From Streptomyces thermolilacinus SPC6 (GTDB taxonomy: Bacteria; Actinomycetota; Actinomycetes; Streptomycetales; Streptomycetaceae), in the NCBI RefSeq assembly GCF_000478605.2, contig NZ_ASHX02000001.1:6277001-6341000 (forward strand): DNA of 64,000 nt, given 5' to 3'. The notes below the pieces were generated by a model, which made no database searches, was not told where the DNA came from, and was given only the letters and a program-made list of their open reading frames with translations. The translations under genes were made by a program, and so were the position numbers. Shown piece after piece: positions 1 through 7,972 of this stretch; within the stretch, counting starts at the first letter, position 1, and each line of letters begins with the position of its first letter.

Positions 1-36
1 ACCTGGACCAGGTCACCCACGGGCACCGGATTCCCT

Positions 37-52
37 AGGGGCCCGGGCCCCT
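37..52. repeat. 16-bp perfect palindrome near window edge
   Basis: The sequence AGGGGCCCGGGCCCCT is a perfect palindrome just past the 3' end of the leftward glycosyltransferase gene. A GC-only stem there could act as a weak transcription terminator, but no T-tract follows. A shorter palindrome (ACCTGGACCAGGT) opens the window. Function is inferred only from position. Confidence 0.35.
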
Positions 53-87
53 GAGGCATGCCAGGCTCCAGGGGCCCGGCCAGCGGG

Positions 88-1062
88 TCAGGGGCGGCCC
101 GCCCGGGCGGGGGAGCGGCCCGCGGCGGGACGGCCCGGCGCGTCCCGCTCGGTCTCCCGCACCACGTAGTGGGGGCGCCGCTTCGACTCGTGGTAGATCC
201 GCCCCACGTACTCGCCGATCACCCCGAGCGTCGCCAGCTGCACCCCGCTCAGCCCGACGATCGCCGTGATCAGCGTCGCGTAGCCGGGCGTGTCCACCCC
301 GTTGAGCAGCGCGTTCGCCACGATCCACAGCGCGTAGGCGAGCGCCGACAGGAACAGCCACAGACCCGTGTGGACGGCGAGGCGCAGGGGGCGGCTGTTG
401 AACGACAGCAGCCCGTCGATGCCGTAGTTGAGCAGCCGCCTGCCGCCCCACTTCGACGCGCCCGCCGCCCGCGCCACGTTCTCGTAGCGGAAGCTCACCG
501 TGTCGAAACCGATCCAGGAGAACAGGCCCTTGGAGAACCGGTTGCTCTCCGGCAGCGACAGCACCGCCTCCACGGCGCGCCGCGAGAGCAGCCGGAAGTC
601 CCCGGCGCCGTCGGCGATCTCCACCTCCATGAACCGGCGCACCAGCCGGTAGTAGGCCCGGCTGAACGCCTTGCGGACCGCGCCCTCGCCGGACCGGTCC
701 CGCTGCGCCACCACCTGGTCGTAGCCGTGCTGGCGCAGCTCCAGCATGCGCGGCAGGAGCTCCGGCGGGTGCTGGAGGTCGGCGTCCATCAGGACCACCG
801 ACGCGCCCCGCGACATGCGCATCCCGGCGAGCATCGCGGGCTCCTTGCCGAAGTTCCGGCTGAACGAGGTGTACCGGACGCGCGCGTCGGCCCGGGCCAG
901 TTCCCGCAGCCGCTCCACGGTCCCGTCGCGGCTGCCGTCGTCCACGTAGCAGATCTCGAAGTCGGCACCCGTGGGCTCCAGCGCCGCCACCACCGCCGCG
1001 TGGAAGTCGCCGATCACCTCGCTCTCGTCGAGACACGGGACGACGACCGAGACATCCACCAT
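88..1062 (-). CDS. Family 2 glycosyltransferase, dolichol-phosphate-mannose synthase / GtrB type
   Basis: A 324-residue membrane-associated GT-A glycosyltransferase that likely transfers a sugar from a nucleotide sugar to a polyprenyl phosphate. The N-terminus MVDVSVVVPCLDES is the family nucleotide-binding strand. It is followed by DDGSRDGT and the metal-binding DADLQHPPE segment. The C-terminal third has two hydrophobic helices (around WLFLSALAYALWIVANALL and ATLITAIVGLSG) followed by GEYVGRIYHESKRRP, typical of GtrB/ArnC/DPM-like enzymes. The start at 1062 is the ATG directly before the conserved strand; an upstream in-frame ATG would add an unconserved extension. It is separated from the next leftward gene by a strong hairpin, so it is probably transcribed alone. 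The acceptor lipid and sugar cannot be told from sequence. Confidence 0.88.
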   Translation of the reverse strand: MVDVSVVVPCLDESEVIGDFHAAVVAALEPTGADFEICYVDDGSRDGTVERLRELARADARVRYTSFSRNFGKEPAMLAGMRMSRGASVVLMDADLQHPPELLPRMLELRQHGYDQVVAQRDRSGEGAVRKAFSRAYYRLVRRFMEVEIADGAGDFRLLSRRAVEAVLSLPESNRFSKGLFSWIGFDTVSFRYENVARAAGASKWGGRRLLNYGIDGLLSFNSRPLRLAVHTGLWLFLSALAYALWIVANALLNGVDTPGYATLITAIVGLSGVQLATLGVIGEYVGRIYHESKRRPHYVVRETERDAPGRPAAGRSPARAGRP

Positions 1063-1268
1063 TGCTGACCCACTCCATGCACCCGTTGCGGGACGCCCCT
1101 CCGGTACCCGCCGCACACGGAAGATGCCGACCCGGCCGCCGAGGTTGCCTCCACCTCGCTACCAGCCCCGCACGCCCCGCGGCCGCCCGCCACCGCGGCG
1201 GTCCGTACGGGTGGCGCCGTACGGAACCGCGACCGGGACCGGCGGCGGCCGTACGGCGGGTACGAAAC

Positions 1269-1300
1269 GGCCCCGGCCCCCCGACAGGGGGACCGGGGCC
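1269..1300 (-). terminator. Strong GC hairpin downstream of the rodlin-like gene
   Basis: Two 14-nt arms (GGCCCCGGCCCCCC and GGGGGACCGGGGCC) pair at 13 of 14 positions around a four-base loop (gaca). The hairpin lies about 75 bp past the leftward rodlin-like gene and 200 bp before the glycosyltransferase start, as expected for an intrinsic terminator without a U-tract, the usual form in Streptomyces. Apart from this hairpin, the 312 bp between the two genes hold nothing I can interpret. Confidence 0.6.
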
Positions 1301-1374
1301 GGGTATCGGCGCTCACGGTGTCCGCACGGGACGGCGACGGGTGGATCATCCGTCGGCCGCCCGCGCGGCCCTCC

Positions 1375-1584
1375 TCACCGCAGCGCCCGCAGAAGGGCCT
1401 CCTCGCGCTCCGTCGAACGGAGCGGCGCGTCGGCGTCCTCGGTGCCGGTGTTGCCGTACGACTGCACGGAGAAGTTGCCGTTCTTCGTGCTCACGTTGTC
1501 GTCGCCCACGGCGGCCGCCACGGGCGCGCACACGCCCACCGCCGCCGCCGCGACACCGGCTGCCGCCAGAACCTTCTTGATCAT
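1375..1584 (-). CDS. Short rodlin-like secreted protein
   Basis: A 69-residue protein with a signal peptide (MIKKVLAAAGVAAAAVGVCA, cleavage near APVAAA). The mature start AVGDDN..NGN..S.GN..T resembles the beginning of rodlins (RdlA/RdlB), the aerial-hypha surface proteins that organise chaplin fibrils. Rodlins are usually about 130 residues with a conserved second half (an NKPC-type segment). Here that half is absent, and the protein ends in a charged unrelated tail (STEREEALLRALR). It has a good ribosome-binding site (AAGGAAG). It may be a truncated rodlin or a distinct short exported peptide; no continuing rodlin sequence is visible downstream in other frames. The name rests on N-terminal resemblance only. 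Confidence 0.55.
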   Translation of the reverse strand: MIKKVLAAAGVAAAAVGVCAPVAAAVGDDNVSTKNGNFSVQSYGNTGTEDADAPLRSTEREEALLRALR

Positions 1585-1603
1585 GGTTCTTCCTTACGTG
1601 ATC

Positions 1604-1652
1604 GGGAACCCGGTCCCCGGGTCTCCCCTGATCAACCGGAGACCGGGTTCCC
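1604..1652 (-). terminator. 12-bp inverted repeat between protease and rodlin-like genes
   Basis: GGGAACCCGGTC (1604-1615) and GACCGGGTTCCC (1641-1652) are perfect complements separated by 25 nt. The structure lies 50-98 bp past the stop of the leftward secreted protease and 20 bp upstream of the rodlin-like start. It most likely terminates the protease transcript. It could also influence expression of the following gene. Confidence 0.55.
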
Positions 1653-1701
1653 CGTCACGGGGCGGGACGGACGGCGCGTCCCGCATTCATCCGTTCGGCC
1701 C

Positions 1702-2580
1702 CTACGGGAGGTTCACGAACGGCGCCAGGAACGCCCGGGCACCGGGCGCGTCCAGGCGGTAGGCCACATTGGTCGCGTAGCACGGGCCGTCGCCGGTGAT
1801 GGTCGTCGCCACCAGCGTCCGCTTCCCGTCCAGCTCGGCGAAGTTCGGGCCGCCCGAGTCGCCGTAGCAGGCCCCGCCGTTCCCCTGCGGCGCGGTCATC
1901 TGGAGCCGCACCCACGCGCCGTTGAGCGCGTTGTACGTCACGGGCGCCTTCAGCCGCACGCCGCCGCCCGGGTGGGTGTGGCCGCCCGGACCGCGCTGCG
2001 ACTCCTGCGTGCCGTAACCGGCGACGGTGAACGGCACGTCCTGGAGCCCCTGCGGGCCGAGTTCGGCGAGCCGGCCCGCCTTGGGCAGCGTCGCCGGGGT
2101 GAACGACCAGCGGGCCGCGACCTGCGCGGCCGGCAGCTCGACGACCGAGATGTCCCGCGTGTCCACGGCGGGCCCGGGGTACTCCGGGTGGTTGTGCGCG
2201 GTGCCCTCGACGGCGACCTCGCGGGCGACGGCCGCCGGGTCGCCGGGGTGGCGCTCGGCCGCCGCGTCCAGGGCCCCCTGCACGTCCTGGTCGAGGGAGA
2301 CGAAGAAGCGGACGTTCTCGGGCCAGCCCGTGGTGCAGTGCGCGGCCGTCAGGAACGTGTCGGCGTCGATCATGGTGCCGGAGCACACCCAGTCGACCCG
2401 GTCGGGGGTCGCGGGGTCGTCGTCGTTGTCCCAGGTGGCGACGAGCGCGCCGACCTCGGTGCGCTCGGGCGCCGGGGCCGCGTTGTACGAGTTGATCGCC
2501 GACGAGGGCATCGCCGCGCCGACGACGACGGCGCAGGCGACCGCGAGCGCGGCGCTCAGGCGGGCGGGGGTGACAGTCAA
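1702..2580 (-). CDS. Secreted trypsin-like serine protease (S1 family)
   Basis: A 292-residue exported protease. A signal peptide (LSAALAVACAVVVGAAMPSSA) precedes a chymotrypsin fold. The triad is visible: His in FLTAAHCTTG, Asp in DTRDISVVEL and Ser in CYGDSGGPN. The segment VALVATWD..DWVCSGTMI matches the first barrel strands. The start is taken as TTG at 2580, because GGAAGG lies seven bases upstream and the signal peptide begins at once; the upstream ATG at 2685 would add 35 residues without a ribosome site. Cysteines near both the His and Ser loops suggest disulfides typical of secreted members. Substrate preference cannot be assigned. A strong inverted repeat follows the gene. Confidence 0.85.
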   Translation of the reverse strand: MTVTPARLSAALAVACAVVVGAAMPSSAINSYNAAPAPERTEVGALVATWDNDDDPATPDRVDWVCSGTMIDADTFLTAAHCTTGWPENVRFFVSLDQDVQGALDAAAERHPGDPAAVAREVAVEGTAHNHPEYPGPAVDTRDISVVELPAAQVAARWSFTPATLPKAGRLAELGPQGLQDVPFTVAGYGTQESQRGPGGHTHPGGGVRLKAPVTYNALNGAWVRLQMTAPQGNGGACYGDSGGPNFAELDGKRTLVATTITGDGPCYATNVAYRLDAPGARAFLAPFVNLP

Positions 2581-2919
2581 GAGAAACCCTTCCGGACGGG
2601 GAGTGAACAGGTGCTTCTCCTGCGGGGTGACCGAAAGTGAACCGCGTGTAGCCGGTCCGGGGAAAGAGGGAAACCCCTGGCCCACCCCTACACCCCCCTC
2701 GCGCCCCCGCTCCCACCGGTGCCGGGGGGGGGGGGCCCGCCCGGCCGCCGCCCGCCCTTCCCGTGCGCCCCCCGCGGCCCTTCCGTGCCCCCCGGCACAC
2801 CCTCGGCATCGGCTGAATCTGATCCCTCGCGCCGCCCCTCGGCCGGTGGCTTCCGGCGGAGGGGCCGGTGGGGGAGAGGGTGCGCGTACGGGGTGAGGCG
2901 GCGGGCGAGGGCGGGGCGG
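2581..2919. other. Intergenic region with a 12-G homopolymer
   Basis: These 339 bp between the protease start and the end of the next leftward gene hold no convincing ORF. A run of 12 consecutive G (2724-2735) is flanked by C/G-rich sequence. Such a tract is prone to slippage and sequencing error. The part nearest the protease should carry its promoter, but no confident -35/-10 pair could be picked. Confidence 0.5.
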
Positions 2920-3198
2920 TCAGCCGCCCAGGGGGAGGCCGCCCGTCGGGAGGCCCCCGGCAGGGAGGCCGCCGAGCAGGCCACCGCCGACCGGGAGACC
3001 CGCCGGGTGGCCCTTGCCATGCCCCTTGTCCTGCTGCTGCGAGCCGAGCAGTCCGGTCGTGTTGAGGTTCGACACGACCGGCGCGCCGACGGACGCGGGC
3101 GGCGCCTCGGCGGCTGCCGCGGGGACGGCCGCGGCCATCCCCGCACCGGCGATGCCGGCGCAGACCGTGAGAAGGCGGGTGCCGGTACGGAAGGTCAT
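2920..3198 (-). CDS. Small exported glycine-rich protein
   Basis: A 92-residue protein of unknown function. Residues 1-30 form a signal peptide (TGTRLLTVCAGIAGAGMAAA then VPAAAAEA). The mature part has a short conserved-looking segment (PVVSNLNTTGLLGSQQQ), a GHGKGH stretch, and a C-terminal run of GLPxGG repeats (GLPVGG, GLPAGG, GLPTGG, GLPLGG). Low-complexity Gly/Leu/Pro tails like this occur in actinobacterial surface or matrix-associated peptides; it is not a chaplin, since no chaplin core is present. It is transcribed divergently from the LPMO gene, so the shared 181-bp intergenic region may regulate both. Confidence 0.65.
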   Translation of the reverse strand: MTFRTGTRLLTVCAGIAGAGMAAAVPAAAAEAPPASVGAPVVSNLNTTGLLGSQQQDKGHGKGHPAGLPVGGGLLGGLPAGGLPTGGLPLGG

Positions 3199-3304
3199 GT
3201 GTCACTCCTGACGTGAGGCGGCGAAAGGGCTGCGTTCCAGCCGACCTGAGCAACGACGCGGCCCCCGCGGCGACACGGCGCGAAGTCGCGCACCGCCCCT
3301 TGAA

Positions 3305-3320
3305 CTTGGTCTAGTCCAAT
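3305..3320 (+). promoter_or_regulatory. DasR (dre) / chitinase-repeat-like operator upstream of the LPMO gene
   Basis: TGGTCTAGTCCA (3307-3318) differs at one base from TGGTCTAGACCA, the core of the DasR-responsive element known upstream of chitin and N-acetylglucosamine genes in Streptomyces. It lies about 60 bp before the LPMO start and 107 bp before the divergent small gene. The link to chitin control is an inference from the motif plus the chitin-type enzyme it precedes. Confidence 0.5.
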
Positions 3321-3379
3321 GCCAAGCTGCTTGCGAGCCGCCCGACTTGAGTCCCCACCCCGAGGAAGGGACCCCCCAC

Positions 3380-4243
3380 ATGTCACTGCGCAAGACCACC
3401 CGCACAGCCGTGGCGGCCGCCGCCGCGGCACCCCTGCTGATCGTCCTGACCCCCACACAGGCGACGGCACACGGCACCATGTACGGACCGGTCAGCCGCG
3501 TCGCCGCCTGCTACGCGGAGGGCCCGGAGCACCCGGACACCCAGGTGTGCAAGGACCTCATCGCGACGAGCGGCACCCAGCCGCTCTACGACTGGAACGA
3601 GGTCAACATCGCCAACGCCAACGGGCAGCACCGCCAGCTGATCCCCGACGGCAAGCTCTGCTCCGCCAACCGCGAGAAGTACAAGGCGCTCGACTGGGCC
3701 CGCACCGACTGGGCGGCCACGCCCGTCTCCGCCGGTCCGCTGCACTTCAAGTACCGCGTCACGGCCCCGCACCCCGGCACGATGACCGTCTACATCACCA
3801 AGGAGGGCTACGACCCGAAGCAGCCGCTGAAGTGGTCCGACCTGGAGCAGACCCCGGTCGCCGTGGCGAGCGTCGCCAGGACGGCACCGACGGGCTGGTA
3901 CGAGTTCGACGGCAACCTGCCGCAGCGGACCGGCCGGCACATGCTGTACAAGATCTGGCAGCGCAACGACAGCCCCGAGGCGTTCTACAGCTGCTCGGAC
4001 GTCACGTTCTCCGCCTCCGCGGCGAGCGCCGCCTCCGCCCCGAAGGCGCCGACGGAGCAGCAGATCCAGGCGGGCCTGGCCAAGTCCACCGTCAGCCACC
4101 ACGGCCACGGCGGTGACACGGCGGCCCAGGAGCGCAACGTGCTGCCGCAGACCCTGGCCGGCGTGGCCGCGGCGGGGCTCACGGCCGCGTGCTTCCTCAC
4201 CAGCCGCCGTCGCGAGTCGTCGTCGTCCTCGTCGACGTCCTGA
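3380..4243 (+). CDS. AA10 lytic polysaccharide monooxygenase with C-terminal membrane/wall anchor
   Basis: A 287-residue copper enzyme for oxidative cleavage of chitin- or cellulose-like polysaccharide. After signal cleavage (ATA|HGTMYGP) His31 becomes the N-terminal ligand, and His131 (TAPHPGTM) is the second histidine-brace ligand. Conserved AA10 segments include PVSRVAACY, YDWNEVNIANANG, DGKLCSAN and LYKIWQRNDSPEAFYSCSDV. There is no carbohydrate-binding module. A low-complexity linker is followed by LPQTL, about 16 hydrophobic residues and an RRRE tail (about residues 255-287), resembling a sortase sorting signal with Leu in place of Gly at position 5; otherwise it is a plain C-terminal membrane anchor. 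The start is the ATG after GAGGAAGGGA. A dre-like operator lies upstream, suggesting induction by chitin-derived sugars. Confidence 0.9.
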   Translation: MSLRKTTRTAVAAAAAAPLLIVLTPTQATAHGTMYGPVSRVAACYAEGPEHPDTQVCKDLIATSGTQPLYDWNEVNIANANGQHRQLIPDGKLCSANREKYKALDWARTDWAATPVSAGPLHFKYRVTAPHPGTMTVYITKEGYDPKQPLKWSDLEQTPVAVASVARTAPTGWYEFDGNLPQRTGRHMLYKIWQRNDSPEAFYSCSDVTFSASAASAASAPKAPTEQQIQAGLAKSTVSHHGHGGDTAAQERNVLPQTLAGVAAAGLTAACFLTSRRRESSSSSSTS

Positions 4244-4260
4244 CCGGCAGTCGCCGTACC

Positions 4261-4297
4261 GGCCCGGCGTGGAGCCCCGCAGGCACCGCGCCGGGCC
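4261..4297. terminator. Hairpin between convergent LPMO and PP2C genes
   Basis: GGCCCGGCG (4261-4269) and CGCCGGGCC (4289-4297) are perfect 9-bp arms around a 19-nt loop. They sit 18 bp past the LPMO stop and 84 bp from the end of the convergent gene, so the hairpin could terminate either transcript. Confidence 0.45.
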
Positions 4298-4380
4298 ACC
4301 GCGTGGCCGGGCCGCCCGGGTGACCGCCCCACTCATGTGCCGGACCACCGCGCGACCGGGCGACCGGGAAGCCCGCGCCC

Positions 4381-6897
4381 CTACCCCGCACCCCCGCCGA
4401 CCGGCATCCGCAGGCCGAGGAGAGGCCCGTCCAGGGGCTGTTCCGTCCACACGGTCTTGCCGTCGCGGGAGTAGCGGGTGCCCCAGCGCTCCGTGAGCTG
4501 TGCGACCAGGAACAGGCCGCGCCCGCCCTCGTCGGTGCTGCGTGCCCGGCGCAGGTGCGGGGCCGTCGTACTGCCGTCGGACACCTCGCAGATCAGCGAC
4601 GAGTCCCGGATCAGCCGCAGTTGGACCGGCCCGGAGGCGTACCGGTAGGCGTTGGTGACCAGTTCGCTGACGATCAGCTCCGTCGTGAACACCAGGTCGT
4701 CGAGGCCCCACTCCGCCAGCTGGTCCGCCGTCAGCCGCCGTGCACGCTGCGCCGCCGTCGGCTCGGCAGGCAGCTCCCACGTCGCCACCCGGTCGTCGGC
4801 GAGGACCCGCGTACGGGCGAGGAGCACCGCGACGTCGTCGGTCGGGTGCTCGGGCATGACCCTGCGCGTGACCTCCGCGCACAGGGCGTCCAGGTCCCGC
4901 TCCTGGCCGCTCAGCACCTCGTAGAGCAGCCCGAGGCCCTCGTCCACGTCGTGCCGCCCCGACTCGACGAGCCCGTCCGTGTACAGCGCGACCAGACTGC
5001 CCTCCGGCAGTTCGAACTCCGTGCTCTCGAAGGGCAGTCCGCCAAGGCCCAGCGGTGGCCCCTCCGGCAGCTCGGCGAGGACCGGCCGCCCGTCCGGCCT
5101 GACCACCACCGGCGGCGGGTGCCCGGCCCGCGCCAGCGAACAGCGCCGTGAGATCGGGTCGTACACCGCGTACAGGCAGGAGGCTCCCACGATCTGCTCA
5201 CCGGTCACCGGGCCCGTCGCCTGCTGCTCCCCGGCGATCCGCCCCACCAGGTCGTCCAGCTGCGACAGCACCTCGTCCGGCTCCAGGTCGAGCCCGGCCA
5301 GCGTGTGCACCGCCGTCCGCAGCCGTCCCATCGTCGCCGCCGCGGGAACCCCGTGCCCGACCACGTCACCCACCACGAGCGCCACACGCGAACCGGACAG
5401 CGGGATCACGTCGAACCAGTCCCCGCCCACCTCCGTCGCGCCGCCCGCCGGGAGGTACCGGTGCGCGACCTCCACCGCCGGGTGGTCCGGAACGTCCGCC
5501 GGCAGCAGGCTCCGCTGCAGTGACAGCGCCGCCGTCCGCTGCTGCGTGTAGCGCCGGGCGTTGTCGATGGAGACGGCGGCCCGCGAGGCGAACTCCGCCG
5601 CCAGCGTCAGGTCGTCCTCCTCGAACGGCTCCGGCCGGTACGCCCGCCACAGGCTCACCACACCCAGCACGGCCCCGCGCGCGCCGAGCGGCACCACCAT
5701 CAGCGAGTGCGCGTCCGCCTCCGGCGTCCCGCCCGCCTCCTCCATCGGCCCGTCCGTCTCCGGCGTCCCGCCCGCCCCCGGCCCCGGACCCGCCCCCGCG
5801 CCCCGCCCCCGCGCGGCGGCCATGTCCGTCTCCAGCACGGGCCGCCGCTCCCGAAGACACCGCGCCTGCGGCGGGTCCGGCGGGAACACGACCTCCCCGT
5901 CGGGGCGGCGCGCGGAGGGCGGCGGCTCTTGGGTGACGCAGCTCAGCGCCGCCCGGTACAGCCGCCCCGAGGCGTCCGGCGAGGGCTCCCCGCCCAGGAC
6001 GACCGGCTCCAGGAGGTCCACGGCCACGCAGTCCGCGAGACCCGGCACCGCCACCCGCGCCAGCTCCTCGGCCGTACGGGTGACGTCGAGGGTGGTGCCG
6101 ATCCGCTCGGACGCGTCGTTCAGCAGGGCGAGCCGCCGCCGCGCCCGTTCCCGGTCGGTGACGTCCTCCACGATCTGGGTGACACCCAGCACCGCCCCGG
6201 CCGGGTCCTGCATCCGGAACGCCGACACGGCCACGATCCGCTCCCGGCCCGGCGGGTCGGTCCGCAGCCGGGCCTGCTGCTCGGTGAAGATCAGCGGCCG
6301 GCCGGTCTCCACGACGCCCCGCAGCGCCCGCTCGGCGGTCCGCGCGTCCGCCGCGACGAGGAACTCGTCCATGCGGGCCCCGCGCAGCGCGTCGGCCGGC
6401 GCGTCCGCGAACTGGGCGATGGCCCGGTTGACCCGCAGGATGTCCAGGTCAGGGCCGTGCACTGCGACCCCGATGGGGCACCGGCGGAAGATCCCGTCGA
6501 GCAGGGACCGGTCGGTCTCCCACTGGATCACCTCGTCGGCGGGCGCGCCCACCAGGAACCACTCGTCCTCGCGCCGGGCCCGTACGACCAGACGCGAGCG
6601 GAACCCCATCCACAGCGTCCGCCCGTCCGCGCGGCGCACCGGCAGCACCCCGAACCAGCCGCCCGCCCCGGTGCACACCATGACCGCCTCGACGGCGGCC
6701 TCCCGGTCCTCCGGGGCGATCAGCACTTCCAGCGCGCGGCGGCCGATGACGTCCTCGGGACGGTAGCCGAGCAGGTTCTCGGCCAGCGCGCTCCAGCCGA
6801 CGACCGTGCCCCGCGCGTCGAGGACGGCCGTCGCCGCCCGGTGCACGGAGAAGGGGTCTTCCGGGCTCTCGGTGAACGTTCGCAGCGGCGTGTCCAT
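4381..6897 (-). CDS. PAS-PAS-GAF-SpoIIE phosphatase-HATPase regulator (RsbU/RsbW-like)
   Basis: An 838-residue soluble signalling protein. Visible domain order: PAS (about 20-125, GWSALAENLLGYRPEDVIG), second PAS (about 150-255, with NRAIAQFADAPADALRG), GAF (about 265-460), PP2C/SpoIIE phosphatase (about 470-680, with VGGDWFDVIPL, GDVVGHGVPAA and VALYTDGLVESG), and a C-terminal anti-sigma-type HATPase (about 700-830, with ELIVSELVTNAYRYA and DEGGRGLFLVAQL). Such fusions are common in Streptomyces and are thought to dephosphorylate anti-sigma antagonists and bind partner sigma or anti-sigma factors. A low-complexity Pro/Gly insert interrupts the GAF region. The second ATG (6897) is chosen because GAGGG lies eight bases upstream. 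No sigma factor or STAS gene is adjacent, so the partner is unknown. Confidence 0.88.
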   Translation of the reverse strand: MDTPLRTFTESPEDPFSVHRAATAVLDARGTVVGWSALAENLLGYRPEDVIGRRALEVLIAPEDREAAVEAVMVCTGAGGWFGVLPVRRADGRTLWMGFRSRLVVRARREDEWFLVGAPADEVIQWETDRSLLDGIFRRCPIGVAVHGPDLDILRVNRAIAQFADAPADALRGARMDEFLVAADARTAERALRGVVETGRPLIFTEQQARLRTDPPGRERIVAVSAFRMQDPAGAVLGVTQIVEDVTDRERARRRLALLNDASERIGTTLDVTRTAEELARVAVPGLADCVAVDLLEPVVLGGEPSPDASGRLYRAALSCVTQEPPPSARRPDGEVVFPPDPPQARCLRERRPVLETDMAAARGRGAGAGPGPGAGGTPETDGPMEEAGGTPEADAHSLMVVPLGARGAVLGVVSLWRAYRPEPFEEDDLTLAAEFASRAAVSIDNARRYTQQRTAALSLQRSLLPADVPDHPAVEVAHRYLPAGGATEVGGDWFDVIPLSGSRVALVVGDVVGHGVPAAATMGRLRTAVHTLAGLDLEPDEVLSQLDDLVGRIAGEQQATGPVTGEQIVGASCLYAVYDPISRRCSLARAGHPPPVVVRPDGRPVLAELPEGPPLGLGGLPFESTEFELPEGSLVALYTDGLVESGRHDVDEGLGLLYEVLSGQERDLDALCAEVTRRVMPEHPTDDVAVLLARTRVLADDRVATWELPAEPTAAQRARRLTADQLAEWGLDDLVFTTELIVSELVTNAYRYASGPVQLRLIRDSSLICEVSDGSTTAPHLRRARSTDEGGRGLFLVAQLTERWGTRYSRDGKTVWTEQPLDGPLLGLRMPVGGGAG

Positions 6898-7011
6898 CGC
6901 CATCACCCTCGTACGGGAGGACGGCCCCGGCAAGCGCTGCCGGGGCCCCGGAGCCCGGCCGATCCGGGTCCCCGGCGCGGGCCGGACCGTCGCATCGGCC
7001 CGGCCCGCGTC

Positions 7012-7815
7012 TCAGCCCTGCGGGCCCGGCTCGGGGGTGAGGACCACGAAGTCCGCGCCGGCCGGGTCCACGCACACCGCCAGTCGGCCCACGCCCTCCG
7101 CGTCCTCGGGCCCCATCATGACCCGGCCGCCGCCCGCCATCACCTTGTCCACCGTGGCGTCGCAGTCCGCCGTCGCGAACACCGGGTGCCAGTACGGCTT
7201 GCCGCCCGTCAGCGCCAGGTGCTCGGCGGGCAGTTGCATCATGCCGCCGTGCATCCGCTCGTCCGCCTGGCCCGACGGGGTGATCAGCGTGTACGTGCCG
7301 CCGCCGCCCGGCAGGTCCATGTCCTGCGTCCGCCAGCCGAACAGGTTCCCGTAGAACTCCTTCGCACCGGCCATGTCCGTCGTGTACAGCTCCGTCCACG
7401 ACAGCGTGCCGGTCTGGTCCACCGCGTCGACGCCCTTGGTGCCGCCCGGCTGCCACACGGCGAACTGTCCGCCCTGCGGGTCGGTGTACTGCGCCATCCG
7501 GCCCTCGCCGCCCGCGTCCATCGGGGGGACCCGCACCGTGCCGCCCGACTGCCGCACGGTCTCGGTGGCGGCGTCGGCGTCCGGGACGGAGAAGTAGATC
7601 ATCCACGCCGAGCGCGCCCCCTCCTCCGTGAGCCTCCCGAGCCCGGCGACGGTCTTCCCGCCCAGCTGGAAGGCCCCGTAGTCGTCGGAGTCGGGGCTCA
7701 TCGGACGGAACTCCCAGCCGAAGACGGAACGGTAGAACTCGGTGGCGGCCTTGGTGTCGGGCGCGCCGAGGTCCAGCCAGCACGGGGAGCCGGGGACGAA
7801 GTCGGTGGTGATCAC
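7012..7815 (-). CDS. Two-domain VOC (glyoxalase-fold) protein
   Basis: A 267-residue protein of two tandem vicinal-oxygen-chelate modules. Module one begins VITTDFVPGSPCWLDLGAPD and contains FYRSVFGWEF; module two contains WTELYTTDMAGAKEFYGNLF. This arrangement is common in Streptomyces proteins often loosely annotated as hydroxylases or CFP-30-like. The substrate is unknown. GTG at 7815 is preferred over the ATG two codons earlier, because AAGGA is six bases from the GTG but abuts the ATG, and homologues begin (M)xTTDFV. The gene stands alone between the PP2C gene and the FAD oxidase, all leftward. Confidence 0.75.
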   Translation of the reverse strand: MITTDFVPGSPCWLDLGAPDTKAATEFYRSVFGWEFRPMSPDSDDYGAFQLGGKTVAGLGRLTEEGARSAWMIYFSVPDADAATETVRQSGGTVRVPPMDAGGEGRMAQYTDPQGGQFAVWQPGGTKGVDAVDQTGTLSWTELYTTDMAGAKEFYGNLFGWRTQDMDLPGGGGTYTLITPSGQADERMHGGMMQLPAEHLALTGGKPYWHPVFATADCDATVDKVMAGGGRVMMGPEDAEGVGRLAVCVDPAGADFVVLTPEPGPQG

Positions 7816-7972
7816 GGGCATTCCTTCGGTCGCGGGAGCGGGCCCGGGGCGGCTGCGGGACCGGGCGGGGCGGGGGCCCCACGGCCAGCGTGGCACCCCC
7901 GCCCCGCACCCGCGCGCCCGTGACGGTCGAACCGGTGACGCGCCGCCTCCCGGACGGGCCGTCGGCGGGCCG

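Noticed and set aside
3380..4243. Assignment of the LPMO to the csl/glxA hyphal-glycan locus
   Set aside because: No cellulose-synthase-like or galactose-oxidase-like gene is nearby; the upstream glycosyltransferase is of the DPM type.
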